NCBI GenBank assembly: GCA_032433765.1
Contig: JAVIAB010000092.1
Coordinates: forward strand, 104,569,779 to 104,633,778
Direction of reading: 5' to 3'
Source of the DNA: Megaustenia siamemsis
Lineage: Eukaryota; Mollusca; Gastropoda; Stylommatophora; Ariophantidae
DNA: 64,000 nucleotides
Part shown: one piece after another, positions 32,117 to 44,489 of the stretch
Layout of the letters: every line of letters starts with the position of its first letter
Position numbering within the stretch: the stretch's first letter is position 1
Translations under genes and position numbers: made by a program
Notes under the pieces: model-generated
What the model was told of the DNA's origin: nothing
What the model saw: the letters and a program-made list of their open reading frames with translations, nothing else
Database searches by the model: none

Positions 32117-35097
32117 CAGTGGCGTATACTTAATATAAGCAAGGCAAGCATTGCATGCCTTCAAGAGTTGCGAAAATGATAACCAGTCAGTGATCTATCC
32201 CCCATCCAAACTTAGCCCTTGCAGCATTGCTCAAAAATATATTTTAAAATGTTTTTCTCACAAATCTGAATTTTTCCAAAAATTAGTGCTGGCAACACTG
32301 ACGTTAAAAGACAATTGTATATGTCCAATCGTTTTTATGATAGTTGAACTAGCCCGCTCTGAAGCAATTTTGAAGTTGCTTTCGTTAAAATAGTCCCTTT
32401 ACATATAAGCGCAGTGATATACTGTGTGTGTTTTATTAAATCCGTGTCTCCACAGTAAGCTTGCGATGAAAAAAAAATAAATACATTTTATGATTCAATC
32501 ACTATTATAACAATTTAGCACTGGCAAATAATAAATTGATTGATGAACATTTATTTACTGGTGTGAAACAGTGCAATTTCTATGTTCTAGTACTTTTATT
32601 TGAATGTTAAACTAATGATAACAATGCAAGCAATTATAATCTTGAATGCCTACACACACACTTGTTTAGTAAACCATTTCTGGTAATTTTTGGTACACGT
32701 CACGTGATTTTACTCAACACACACGCACATTTACACAATGATGTGGTTTCGATTTCAAACCTTCAGAATTCAAAACTTCAAACGTGATTTTAATCAGCTG
32801 ATATTTAATATGTTGTGTTTGTACAGAAACATGTTGTATTGCTATTGTTAATTACTAAACTTAGTATATTTGTTTACTGTGGTTATTATGGCTGATTCTA
32901 TTAATGATGTTGTAGATTTATTTGAGCGACCGTTTCAATCGCGAACATTTAATGAAAAATTGGACTTGGTAAAAAAGGGCAGACCGATTCCTGCATTAAG
33001 CAGTTTGAAACGAGAAGGAACAAAATGTGTCCGTTCATTTAGCAATGATTTATATAAGAAAGTCGTTTGGCTTTGTGGTTCGGAATCATTATGTAAGTTA
33101 TTTTGCTGGCCATGTATATTGTTTGTAAATGACACTTCGCCTTGGAACAGCAGACAACGCGGGTATTCTGATTTAAATAATTTACATAACGCTATTTCAA
33201 GACACGAAAAGTCTGAAAGTCATATTCACGCTTGGATAGCGTTACAAGTGTTTGGCTCCAGCAGAATTGATGTTCAATTGGATTTTCAGAAAAAAGAAAG
33301 TATAATGAAACACAATGAAACAGTTAAAGAAAATCGAGAAATCCTAAAGAGGTTAATTGCTGTTACTTGTTTTTTAGGAAAACAAGAATTAGCTTTTCGT
33401 GGTCTCAGCGAGGGGAGTGATTCCACTAATCGTGGGAACTACATTGAAGCTTTAAATTTATTAGCAGAATTTGATGAAAAATTGCATCAGCATCTCATGA
33501 CGTCAAATATATTCACGGGTCTTTCCCCATTAATACAGAACGATATTATCCAAAGTGTGAACAATGTAATAACTGCAGAAGTGAAATTTCAGATTCAATC
33601 GTCCAGATTTGTCGCCATCCTAATTGACGAGACCTCTGATGTAACAAACTTGTCTCAGCTGTCAGTTGTTTTTAGATATATTTATAATGGTAATATTTAC
33701 GAAAGATTTATTGGCTTTCATGACGTTAGCTCTGACAGATCTGCACAAGCATTGTCAAAACTGGCTTTAGACAGTCTTGATCAATTTGACTGTAGAGAAA
33801 AACTAGTAGCACAAACTTATGATGGTGCAGCAGTAATGGCAGGCCAATTGAATGGTGTGCAGACGAGAGTTAGGGAAGTTGTTTCTCAGGCATTATTCAT
33901 CCATTGCTATGCACACAAACTTAATTTAGTACTGTCTCAAGCTGTCTCATGCATAAGTGCGTGTAGAATATTCTTTTCGTCACTTAGCAGTTTTGCTTCA
34001 TTTTTTACTCATTCAGCAAAGAGAACACATTTGTTGGACACCATAGTGAAAAAACGGTTTCCCAAGCTGGCGGCAACCAGATGGAATTATTCCAGTCGTT
34101 TAGTACAGACTGTTTCTGAATATCATAATGAATTAATAGATTTATTTGAATGCATTTTGGAACGACCTGGTGATTGGGATCACGCAACAATTAATGAAGC
34201 AGTTGGATTTCTGTCAAACCTAGGAGATTTGAATTCAATTTCCTTTTGGCTGTGTTCACCGATATTTTTTCGATGACAGATGTTGTATTTAATATCCTTC
34301 AGTCAAATTCACTGGACATCACATATTGCTCTAGAGAGATAGTTGAGTTAAAAGAAGAATTGTTCACAATGCGCAATACTGGCTTTGATTCAATTTGGGC
34401 CAAAATAGAGTTCAAGTGTGGTCCTCCAACAAAGAGAAGAAAGCGAGAATCCTCAGTTATCCTAAAGGATGAGTACAGAAGGCTGTATTGTGAAATTCAT
34501 GATACGGTAAACTGCCAGTTACAAAGCCGGTTTGATTCTCTGTCAGATTTGTCATTTCTTGAAATTTTTGACTAAGAAATTTTTAACATTTTCAAAAGAG
34601 TTTCCAGAAGAGCAGTTTTCCAAACTGAACGGAATATATGGGAAATATTTTGATATAGTAAGACTGAGATATGAAATTAAAGGCAATGTTTGTATCCCAA
34701 CACTTTAAAGAAATGTATGTGTCCGACATTCATAGATTTCTTTTGAACAAAGGACTTCACAGTGGTCTTCCAGAACTTCATAAACTTTGTGAATTAATAT
34801 TGACAATTCCTGCATCGTCGTCTTCAGTGGAACGTTCGTTTTCTGCATTAAAACGCATTAAAAATTTCATAAGGAACTCGCAGGGGCAATGTCGTCTTTC
34901 TGCTCTATCAATGATGTCAATTGAAAAAGACCTTCTTGTAGAGATGAAAGGCAATGATGACTTTTATAACAAAGTAACAGAGGACTTTAGCAGAAAGAGC
35001 CGCAGAATAGAACTGAACTTCAAATAACTGGGTGAGTAGAAAATTATCATTTTTTAAAAGTTGCATGCTCTCTTTCAGACCCCAGGATACGCCACTG
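32117..35097 (+). mobile_element. hAT DNA transposon, copy 1 (hAT1)
   Basis: The ends are cagtggcgtat and atacgccactg, an 11-bp terminal inverted repeat. The right flank is gatcacag. The left flank is gatcacactg, which is the same 8-bp site with two extra bases (ct). The 8-bp TSD and the transposase place it in the hAT superfamily. It sits inside LINE A5. Length 2,981 bp. Copy 2 at 59300-62295 is nearly identical. Confidence 0.95.
32888..35027 (+). pseudogene. hAT1 transposase (frameshifted)
   Basis: I chose ATG 32888 (MADSINDVVDLFERPFQ) because the open frame starts only with a TTG six codons earlier. Domains: TTF/BED-like zinc region (LFCWPCILFV, then SRHEKSESHI, residues about 70-120); RNase H-like core with LIDETSDVTNLS (about 245-260) and HCYAHKLNLVLS (about 340-350); hATC dimerisation block SSSVERSFSALKRIKNFIRN near the end. 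Lesions: one T lost near 34226, two bases lost near 34572 creating TAA, one base gained near 34675. Resembles proteins labelled zinc finger MYM-type 1-like, but TIRs and TSD show a transposon. Confidence 0.92.
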
Positions 35098-36497
35098 GAT
35101 CACAGATATATGCAATGACATATACCATACAGGATACATACCAAACGAACTAAAATAATCAACTTTCATTGCACTGCCTAAAAAGAATGGTGCAGTTAAA
35201 TGCAATGATTTTAGAACAATAAGCCTATTGAGCGAGGTAACAAAAATTTTACTAAAAGTTATACAGGGAAGGATTCTGAATAAAATCAATACTGAATTAG
35301 ATGAACAGCAATTTGGATTCAAGAAAAACAGTGGCACAAAAGAAGCCATATTTAGCATGAAAACATTGATTGAAAAGTACATAGAAGTAAGCAAACCAAT
35401 ATATGCCTGCTTCATAGACTACACAAAAGCTTTCAATAGAATACATCTTGATCAACTTATAGACTGCCGAAAGGATATAAATCTAAACGACACAGACATA
35501 CGAAAAATACATTAATTTGTAATGGGAGCAAACAGCAATACTAAAATATAGCAAGGAGAACTCTACACCCATGGATATAAAAAGAGGAGTAAGACAAGGA
35601 TGCAACCTATCATCAAGCTTGTTCAATCTATACACTGAGCAAATCTTTAAAAACATCATAGAGATGCCAGGCCTAAACATTAATGGGAAGATGATCAATA
35701 ACCTGAGATATGCTGATGATACTGTTCTACTAGCAGAAAATCCTAACGACCGATAACAATTGCTTAATGTGATAAACATAACAAGCAAAAAATATGGACT
35801 AGATATGAATATAAAAAAAAAAAACTAAAACTATGATCATAAACAGAGAAAATTCTCAAGACCTACAAATAAATATCACAGTTGAAGGAATACATTATGA
35901 GACGGTTCAAAGCTACAACTACCTGGGACATACTATAACCAATGATGGAAAATGTAAAATCGAAATAAACAAAAGAATAGGTATAGCAAAAAGCAATTTT
36001 AATGCCATGAAAAATATACTAACAACAAAACAAATAACAGCAGAGCTGAAACTAAGAATAGCAAAATGTTACATCTTTTCAATATTCCTGTATGGTGCAG
36101 AAACATGGACATTAGAAAAGAAAACAGAACAGCAAATTGAAGCCTTTGAAATGTGGATAAATAGAAGAATAGGTAGAATTGGATGGAAAGAAAAGAAACA
36201 AACTATGAAGTTTTAAAACAACTAAACATAAAAAGAGAACTACTAAACACAATTAGAACAAGACAAATGAAATTATTTTTGGGGCATGTTTAAAGACACT
36301 ACAGCCTACTAAAAGTAATATTGGAAGGGACAATACAAGGTAAAAGAGGCAGAGGCAGACCAAGACTAACATGAACGTAACATCAAAAGATGGAGAAGCT
36401 AATCTATGACAACCTGCACCATCAAAGCAAGAAACAGAGTTGAACGGCGATCCATGGTAGCCAACCTTAGCTACGGAGACGGCACTTGATGATGACG

Positions 36498-36501
<4 letters not shown>

Positions 36502-36574
<73 letters not shown>

Positions 36575-36591
36575 GTGTGTGTGTGTGTGTG
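36502..36591. repeat. (AT)n(GT)n microsatellite
   Basis: About 31 AT units followed by about 13 GT/GTAT units, directly after the tail of LINE A5. Confidence 0.95.
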
Positions 36592-36594
36592 ACT

Positions 36595-36815
36595 ACCATT
36601 GGCACATTAACTGAGCAAAGTGATCGACACTACGCTTACACTATCTTTCGTTTCACTAAAAAATACACTACGCTAACACTATATTTCGCTCCAGAGAATA
36701 AAATAAAATCCATACCCATTTAGGGCTTGACATACTAGAAGTCGTTGATCAAGATTGAACTCGACTTCCTGTCAGTTGACGGACTGTTCACTAACAACTG
36801 CCCTACCACGATTCC
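36595..36815 (-). mobile_element. Divergent relative of the SINE family (S7)
   Basis: Read on the minus strand: atcgtggtagggcagttgtt then agtgaac corresponds to the SINE A-box region, ggaagtcgagttcaatcttg to the B-box region, and caagccctaaatgggtatgg to the conserved body block cccagccttaaatgggtacc. The remainder differs from S1-S6. Either an older copy or a separate subfamily. Confidence 0.6.
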
Positions 36816-38397
36816 TTTCTTGGTCAGGCTAATGTAATTTTACCCGTTGCATTCAGGATGCAAATAATGATAACTTTCTTGTTTCCGAAATCTTACCAAG
36901 GGAAGACAATCTCTGAATACGCGATGAGTGACAATTATAAGGCTCAAGCTGTTTTTTCAGACTGATTTCAAGGGTCGGTAATTCAGAAAAGCTGGCCTGT
37001 ATTGATTAATGTCTGACCCAAGCAATCATGTGTATATTTTTAGCTGCATTTGTCCATTCCGTTGACCTTTCATGAAAATCATCGGCCACTGGACACTTTC
37101 TTTTGTCAAGTGCATCCGACATCTCTATTAGAAAATTACATGCGTGATCGGGACGTTGGTACGTGTTTGTGTCAATGTTCAAAACTATGTAATGCTGATT
37201 GTTACGTTCTTTCCCTTCCCACCCTAAGCCTTACCAATAATTCTGAGCTCCGTAATATACATATAATAGATCAATCTGGTTGAGTAGAGTTCGTATTCAA
37301 TACAGTAAATAGATAAATGATGCCACGCAATTTATAAAGCAATAAAGCAGTAAAAGTTACAAATAACACGTAAAAGGCCATAAGCATTTGGAAGTCAGGA
37401 GTGGAGTCAATGATTTCCTCGCTGGAATTGCTTTCACCATTATTTTTTCCGCTGTTAGAATGGAGACAATGAAGCCGAGACTGAATCCACGTTAATTTTG
37501 TTGTTATATCAATGTTTTCATTTCGGTACTGACCTTCCTTGAAGTAGAGTACATTTTCATGGAACAATTTTGGGTAGCATTATTTTTTCGTATTCTTTAT
37601 TAATATCCGTTCAAAATATTATGGAAAAGCTAAAAATGATGAAAGAAATAGTTAACGCAATTCAGGAGGATAATTGAGGGTTTTTTTTTCTGACAGATTG
37701 GGAGTTCTGACACACACGCATTAGTTTACTGAATGTCATCTGGAATGGAAAATACAAACCAGGAGTGTGAAAGTTGACTGACAACATGAAGGGATAGGAT
37801 GTTCTGTGTGTACCATCGAGTTAAGAGAGAGAGAGAGAGTGAAACGCTGCTCCATAGTTTATCTTCGATGCAGAGAAGGGACTAGACAGTGAAACAAATA
37901 AAGCTATATATCTCAAATCATATGTAAGTAACTAACTATATAATTAGAGTAATGGGCCGCTTGTTTTTGTTATAAAATAATGGGACACATAAGTAAATAG
38001 CATGCAAAATGAGACACTTAATTACAGTAATTTGCTACTTATGTGTTATAGAAATGAGCTACTTTAAAAATAACGTAATGATATATTATATTTATAAAAT
38101 TAATGAGAAAATAAAATAATTATAATAATCAGTCGGTCATATTATAAAATAACGAAATGTTACAAAAATAAACATAGTTCCTGTTAATTTGTAAATTGTC
38201 TGGTACACAAGAGAAATTGCTGGGATTGACATTCTGATAATGTGACTGCACGCACAACTACTAAATACTGAACATTCCTAAACCTAACGAACAGGAACAG
38301 CAAGTAATACCATAACAACATTAGTTTATCTATAACATGAGCCTTCATTTCCATTTTAGCTCATGTTATGTATTACACGTGTATTATTTAGATTAAC
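36816..38397. other. Unassigned stretch
   Basis: About 1.6 kb. A (GA)7 run lies near 37830. Short frames have no recognised domain. Confidence 0.5.
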
Positions 38398-39062
38398 CTT
38401 TTAATGGTAGGGCCATTATACCGAGTAAAGACTGGGATAAAGCTATCATCATCAGCAAGTACCAGGCATGCTGGTGTAGGTGATCATGTCTCTCTACAAC
38501 TTTCGATCTCGACAATTATTTATCATTTCTGTTGTTGACCTTCTACCAAGCCATTCACTTAAGCTGTCTGTTATTTTTTCTCTTTGTTTCCCTCTATCTC
38601 TTCGTCCCTCAATTTTTTCCAGTTGTTACAATATATTCCAGTTGTTCTCTTCACATTACATGGCCAAAAAATTATGATTGTTTCTTCCTAAAATTGGAAA
38701 TTAACTCTCTTTTTGCTTTGACCTCTTTCAGAATATCTTCATTTCTCTTATTAGCTGTCCATGGTGTTCTCAACATTCTTCTGTAAAACCACATTTCTAC
38801 AGACTCCAGTGATTTTCTTGTCTATTGTCCCATTGTCCATGATTCACAACTATATGTTAAGACTGGCTAGAGATTCATGATTGTACAAAGAAGTTACGAC
38901 GGTGGTTTTATGTTGCCTTCCGTCGGTTTGTTTATGGTTGGCTCCGCTAGCCTTTGACTAAAAAGTCTTACCCACAAGGCTACATTCGATCAAAAATATT
39001 GCTGACATTTGGCAGGAATGGATCATTGCACTCAAGACAGATTTGCGAGTGTTTAGTCTGTT
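38398..39062 (+). repeat. Dispersed repeat Y, copy 1 (split)
   Basis: aatggtagggccattatacc with the following 25 bases (38398-38445) and attcgatcaaaaatattgct through caagacagattt (38985-39062) are contiguous in copy 2 at 47073-47195. A family B mini-LINE with repeat X lies between the two halves here. The class of repeat Y is unknown. Confidence 0.7.
38446..38984 (-). mobile_element. Family B mini-LINE with repeat X (B5)
   Basis: (ATC)n tail at left, the family B 3' body (38460-38865), then repeat X in the same transcriptional sense (38870-38984), truncated within X at cccacaaggc. The X junction gtacaatcatgaatc is the same as in the 14005-14690 copy, but about 45 bp of B sequence next to it is missing here. 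It interrupts repeat Y. Confidence 0.8.
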
Positions 39063-39133
39063 TCAAGAGACGGTGCAGTGTGTAATGGGATTATAGGTAC
39101 TTGCACGTGAATACAAGTAATGTAGAGATACCA

Positions 39134-39446
39134 TTAACTCTTTCCGTACGTTTCGCCGCACCGTGCGTCACGCCGATTTCTGTCATGTACGTTGAGCCGC
39201 ACCGTACGTCACTCTCATGTTGATAAGTGTAAATTGTCATCTAACCATATTATATTTACATGTCTTGTATCATCTTGCTATTTGGTGAAATCCAATTCCT
39301 TGCTTAATTATCTAAAAAAGCATATATAATATATTACATATTAGATAAATATCAAGATGTAGATTAATATTTAAAACGATGACTAATTTTGTCTCTGAAA
39401 TCTGTATTGCTGAATTAATAAAAACCTTCCGTACTTAAAGAGTTAA
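39134..39446 (+). mobile_element. piggyBac-like MITE, copy 3 (clean)
   Basis: 313 bp from ttaactctttccgtacg to cgtacttaaagagttaa: terminal inverted repeats begin ctcttt and TTAA is present at both edges. Internal GC-rich and AT-rich blocks match copies at 2863-3915 and 15455-15752. TTAA target and short TIR fit piggyBac. No coding capacity. Confidence 0.83.
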
Positions 39447-40319
39447 GACGATCAGTTGGTGGGGACGGGGGAAGCTATGTCACGAATTATTAATAGCTAG
39501 ATAGTGGTCTGGTCAGTGGGTCAAGGTTGTCTCGTGATTAGTGGGGTTTTTGTGCATGAAAGAAAGAGGTAAAAATGGGTGAGATTTCTTTATCTACAGA
39601 CACGAGCCTACAGTCGAAGATAGAGCACAGAGGCGATAAGACCACAAAGAAGGAAGGTTGTTATCAGGCATGCAGTCCAGCCATTAGATTAGACAGCTAG
39701 TTTGCAATGTATTAATTTGATGAGAATATCTTTACAGAACACTGTGAGAATATACTAGTTAGGATTATGTGGTTTACCACTGACAATGAACGAACTAAGA
39801 ATGTCTGACTATAGATAATTAAGTAAGAGACTGTTAATAGTCTTTAGATATAGGAATTGTTTGTTGTTATGTGCCCTTTCACTACGACTTTTATATCATC
39901 ATCATGTATGTGTAAATAAACAGCTGGACGAGATAAGCCTAGACACTTGTGTTATTTTGCTCTTACAAAAAGGACTTGCCTTCGTCCTTCTTCATGACCT
40001 GTCTGATGATGTTTTGATCCAATATTATACACACAGCTAAGCTTTGACAGATGGTAAGTAGTTCTGGCGACACCCACTGAGCTCGCCAAGTGAGAGAGCA
40101 AGTCCTGCAAGATAATATAAGGTCCAGTTGTGATTATCAGCTCGAAAGAAATAAACTGACGCCTTAAGCATTTTCAAGGTGTTAGGGAAAATGTTTTGTT
40201 GACGTTTACGTGCCTCATAGTAACAGGGTGAGAGAAGGCAGTGTGATGGTTTGGAGCCAGTGATGGGGAGTGTTAGACACTCCAAGGTATGGTGATAGCT
40301 TTACAAATAGGGAACACAA
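39447..40319. other. Unassigned stretch with an LTR-like end
   Basis: Around 39650-39966 the sequence runs tgttatcagg, then gtgtaaataaacagctgg (possible AATAAA signal), then ttttgctcttaca, in the style of a solo LTR. No second LTR, primer-binding site or TSD was found. An 82-codon minus-strand frame (40285-40037) has no recognised domain. Confidence 0.3.
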
Positions 40320-40960
40320 TACAATACTGACGTTTCGGCTAGTAGCCTTCTTCAGAAAACAAGGACAACAACAACAAACGATGAAGCACAATTATCTATA
40401 TCTACATGTTAGATGATCAGGAGAATGGAGAGGTGGACAGAAAAGAAGAGAAGAAAGTAGGATTCAGAAATAAGAAAGGAGGCTACATGAGGGGAGGTAG
40501 GATGAGAGTCAAGATGTGAAGAAAAGAGAGATAGGAAAAATGAGGAAGAGATAGAGATATCAGAAGTACAACGAAGATAATGTATAAAACGTATAAGAAA
40601 AATCAAACACTTAGCTGGCAAAACTTGACTGTCCATCGTAGAGCAATCGAGAAAATGAGCAGTGGACACGAGGCCTACAAAAGATACGGGAGGAGGGGGA
40701 GGAAGGGGGAAGGGGGGAGAAGAAAGCCTGACTAGTAATGAAAACACTAGTGGAAATAGATACAAAGAAACCTAAACAGTGGTCTGGGAAAGGCAAGTGT
40801 CAGCGACCAGAAAAAAGGCAGAAGGGGGAGAAGATAATAGGACCCATAAAAGTTAATGGGACCTAACACAGAGGGGAACAATCCAAACAAAGGAATCGTA
40901 GAAGCAAAAGCCAAGGGGGAGAACGGGGGAATGAGCAACAGAGGTGGTCATAGGTAGGCT
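40320..40960 (-). mobile_element. Penelope-like 3' region (third copy)
   Basis: The minus strand carries a long C/T-rich region (40960-40400) followed by a hammerhead-like core at 40354-40329. This is the same order as the 3' ends of the inverted pair at 16850-19385. Open minus-strand frames here are Ser/Pro/Leu-rich by composition and are not proposed as genes. No endonuclease was recognised upstream. Confidence 0.5.
40329..40354 (-). ncRNA. Hammerhead-ribozyme-like core
   Basis: On the minus strand: ctgaaga, then ggct-act-agcc hairpin, then gaaacgtc. The CUGAAGA box matches the CUGANGA consensus, stem II pairs for 4 bp, and GAAACGUC supplies the GAAA box with a self-complementary ACGU. Penelope-like minimal hammerheads have this form and act as dimers. 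Outer stem I is weak. Best preserved of the three in the window. Confidence 0.55.
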
Positions 40961-43612
40961 AAAAATAGCAGGTTGATAGTTTGGGCGTTCTTGTACAGCC
41001 AGAACTAGCTTCTATTCGTCAATAGTACGTTGACGGTTATTGGATATTGATATGATATCATCATATCACACTTAGAACACTTTCTCAAAGCATATGTCCA
41101 GATATGATATTGCAGCAGACAATGCTTGTCCATATGTGGCACCTGTGGTGAAGGATCACCTCAAGTAACAACAAATAAGTCTCTTACTGTGGTTTTTTGT
41201 TTTCATTGACCTTTCTGCCATAGGGAACTTGTGGGACAAACTTGAGCAGATGCTGCAAACAAGATAAAACCATCCAGAAATCATTACCTATTCTCACAAG
41301 CGTTGCAAGAACAATAGAAGAACATGCCTCAATAACGGAGTCAACGTCTCTTTGGCTCGATAAGAAGGCGCTATCAAGCACTTATGCTCAAGGTGGGAAT
41401 AATATTTATGTATTATTATTTGTTACCTGTGTATACTCTGCACTGAAATCAACATTTTCCTCTATCTGTGGTAGTGCTGCATTTACTTTAGTTTTTTATC
41501 TTTCATCTGTGACACTTTCACAAAAATCAAAGTGATCACTTGCTGTGTTATTTAATATTCAACTGCACCGTGCATCAGTTGCGGAGCAGTTTTATTTTTA
41601 TCGTCCAGGAAATCACGCACTGTGTGGTGTTTCAAACTGATTTTTTTCCCTGCGTATATGAAGAAGTTGAACTCAAATTCAGTATCACGTTTTTCTTCAG
41701 GTAAAAATTCAACATTTTCATTCTCACGACGCAATGGATACTTATGAACTGCGATTTATCTCAGCTGCAACTCCCGATACAAGTCTAAAACATCTTAAAG
41801 TTAGTCCAGTGTTCTCTGTTCAAGCTATAAGAGGTAATCACTGCATAAAACAGTTAACTTTGTCCATGATCCGGCTCGAAGAATAATTTGTGCCCACAGC
41901 AAGTCGAATATGTTCTGTTCCAGCTAGAAGGGATACTCTGTACGCTTGCAGCTTGAGTTTTACGTTTTAACGAGTATAGAAGACTACCTAACCAAGGGAG
42001 GAGTACCTACTGCGTGTATAATTCTGCTCTGCAATTGTTTATTATGTCATCTACCACTGTACTTATGGCACCGTGACCCACGCACCTTTTACCATGGTTC
42101 CTGCATAATGGAGTATCATTTAGGGTAATAATAGTTTCCGTTTGATCGTTAGTTGCACCTGTTATTCAGGTTCTCTTTGAGTTGCCCCATCTGACTCTTA
42201 TTGGTTAAGAGAAACCTAAAAATAAAGATAATATTAGGATTCAAATTTGCCTCTTCACGTGAAGCCGAAGCAAGAATAGCGTGTCAGCAACTAATTCAGT
42301 AGTGTCAACTCATGACTAACCATATCACCAGATCTACACAACTTGTGAAGCGACCGCCGAGAATGAATTAATGTTGTACCCACTCAAGACGAAGTCACAC
42401 ATTTTGAATCTTCCCAAGTTTGAACTGCGAGAGAAGAAAGATTGATTTTTGTCTGGCAACAATTCAGACAGTCGGCATGTAGGCCTTGTCATTCAACAGC
42501 GATTATCTGTTTATACGTGTCTGTCAATTTGAGATCAAGATGAGCCTTCATCACAAGCGACGCACTTAGAGCGTCTTTTTTTTTTAACTTGGATACTTTC
42601 TCTCACGTTTACGATTTTGTCAGAAAGATGTAGATGTCAAGATCAACACCACGTGGTTGCTTCATATATTTAATAACATAATTCTAGAAGGATATTGATG
42701 GGAGGAATTTGCTAGCGCAGTCCACCATAAATGTCGAAATATTAAAGACAAAGATTATTCTAGCTTCATTATAGAGAATAACAATTCCAGCTCCAACCAG
42801 GATGACTTTTTCAAGTATCACCTCTGATTCCTGTCTGAAGCAATATTTTAGGTTTTTTTTCGATAAATCCAGAGCATAAGGAGGGATAAGAAATAAATAA
42901 ATGGCTCGTTAATCACACGACTATAGAGGATTATGCAGGCAGCTGCTATTACTAATTCTTTCAAACTATCGCACCCTTGTTTGAAAATAAGAGAAGTCAG
43001 AGAAATATGCCTATGTCCATATTTCATTAATTTGGATAAGAGACTAATAAAGTCTTGTACTAACAGATTCACCGTAAGTAAAGGAAGAATGAGAGCCTTA
43101 AATCATGTATTTAATAAGCTATACATATGTGTATCCTGTCTTTAAATTAAAGATGTTACTTCCTGATTCCCTGACACCCTCTCAAAAGGGGTAGCAGAAA
43201 AAAAAAACTTAACGCACTTTCCAGTGGATTACAGAGAGATTAAGCAGAATAATCCCAAAAGAATTTCAGAACAAGCTGACTCCAAATGAGCGTTAAGCAG
43301 GACACAACCAATTAGTTGCCAAGATAAGACAAGATTATAATTTTTCCCTTCTGAAATTACATTCCTGGGTCATCTCCACCTAGATATAACGGACACTGGT
43401 GTATACCACTAGGGAACAAAATTAAGATGGGGAAATATACTTCAGTAGGAGCGTAACATCCATGCCGAACTTCCAAGTCAAAGCTGGCATAGTGAGAGAG
43501 ACACAAGAAAAACTGTGCGGACAATACGAGGACATGTCGAGATACACAAACTTGGTCCTGGCAACAGATAAAAAGACATATCATGTACAAAATGTATTGA
43601 ACTCGGAGAGTA

Positions 43613-43648
<36 letters not shown>

Positions 43649-44480
43649 AAATAGAGAGAAAGAGACAACCTTAATATATCTATGGCTATGGAGCTTACCT
43701 AATCAGATAAGAAGGTCGATTTTTACCCTTTCATTGATGGACGGGTTTCTAGGTTTACCCAGCTTTGAATTAGTAATCATATAAATACGGCCTAACGTAG
43801 TTCTGACCATATTCACAAAAATAAATGTGTCTATGAAGATAAACATATGAACACTAATACGATATTCCCTACACACGATCGAGACGTGCCTGAGTTCTTT
43901 AATATTTTTCTTTTCGTGTTCAAAACCCTGCGCCTGGATTCGTTTTATTTCTATTTTAGAGAATTCTTCCACTTTTAAAAATAAAAGTTCCTTGATCACT
44001 CACGAAATACAAGAGTTCCAGAAAAACGCATTGCTATCATCTTCAGGCTCAAGAAGTTCTACTTTGTACTTCTGATTCACACAAATTTTGTTCTTGTAAC
44101 TTGTTCCTGAACTTCTGGGAGCCAAATGAATAACATGTACTCTTTAAAATAGCTTTAAGCGAGTTTGTTTGCTTTAGTTTTAAATCTGTGTTTTGACTGT
44201 AAACTGGTAGCCTAGTCATGAAATTAAGAAAACAGTAATTATATGAACATACAGAACATACATATTACATTTTCATCTTCTTTCGATTATAGATCTTAGA
44301 TTGTGTAGTACTAAGTTTTACATATTGCAGTCCTGGTGTAAAGAACGTGACCAAGATGACAGTGTAAGGAACACGATTCGAGTGTGTTGCGTGTGAAAAA
44401 TGTGCTTTCATCCTTCAAGATTTTGCTTACAAGATCACATTCATCAACAATGTAAAGATGAATCTATGACAGGTCCAGCA
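40961..44480. other. Unassigned stretch, 3.5 kb
   Basis: The longest region without a recognised element. It contains (GA)n at about 43613-43643 and short frames only (for example 41242-41535 plus, 43999-43703 minus). None shows a domain I can name. A conserved single-copy sequence cannot be ruled out. Confidence 0.5.
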
Positions 44481-44489
44481 AGCCGATGT

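Larger units (their letters stand above)
30914..36500 (+). mobile_element. Family A LINE with endonuclease, split by hAT1 (A5)
   Basis: The most complete family A copy. Blocks: endonuclease from MKAKPFDTAIIQTYSPTQ (30914) through LIVMGDMNAKV (about 31040) and YTWKSPGDRKRNQIDYIM (about 31220); linker (31390-31640); RT N-terminus (31859-32106); hAT1 at 32117-35097; then RT resumes with DICNDIYHTGYIPNELK (35100), GVRQGCNLSSSLFNLYTE, RYADDTVLLAEN (about 35710), thumb and C-terminus. It ends gatgatgacgatt before (AT)n. The endonuclease start is missing, and there are several stops (for example 31078-31080). Confidence 0.92.

Noticed and set aside
32888..35027. A host ZMYM1-like or zinc-finger gene
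   Set aside because: Terminal inverted repeats, 8-bp TSDs and a second identical copy show that it is a hAT transposon.
40409..40938. Ser/Pro/Leu-rich minus frames as a secreted or membrane protein
   Set aside because: Composition follows from a C/T-rich strand that fits a Penelope-like 3' region.
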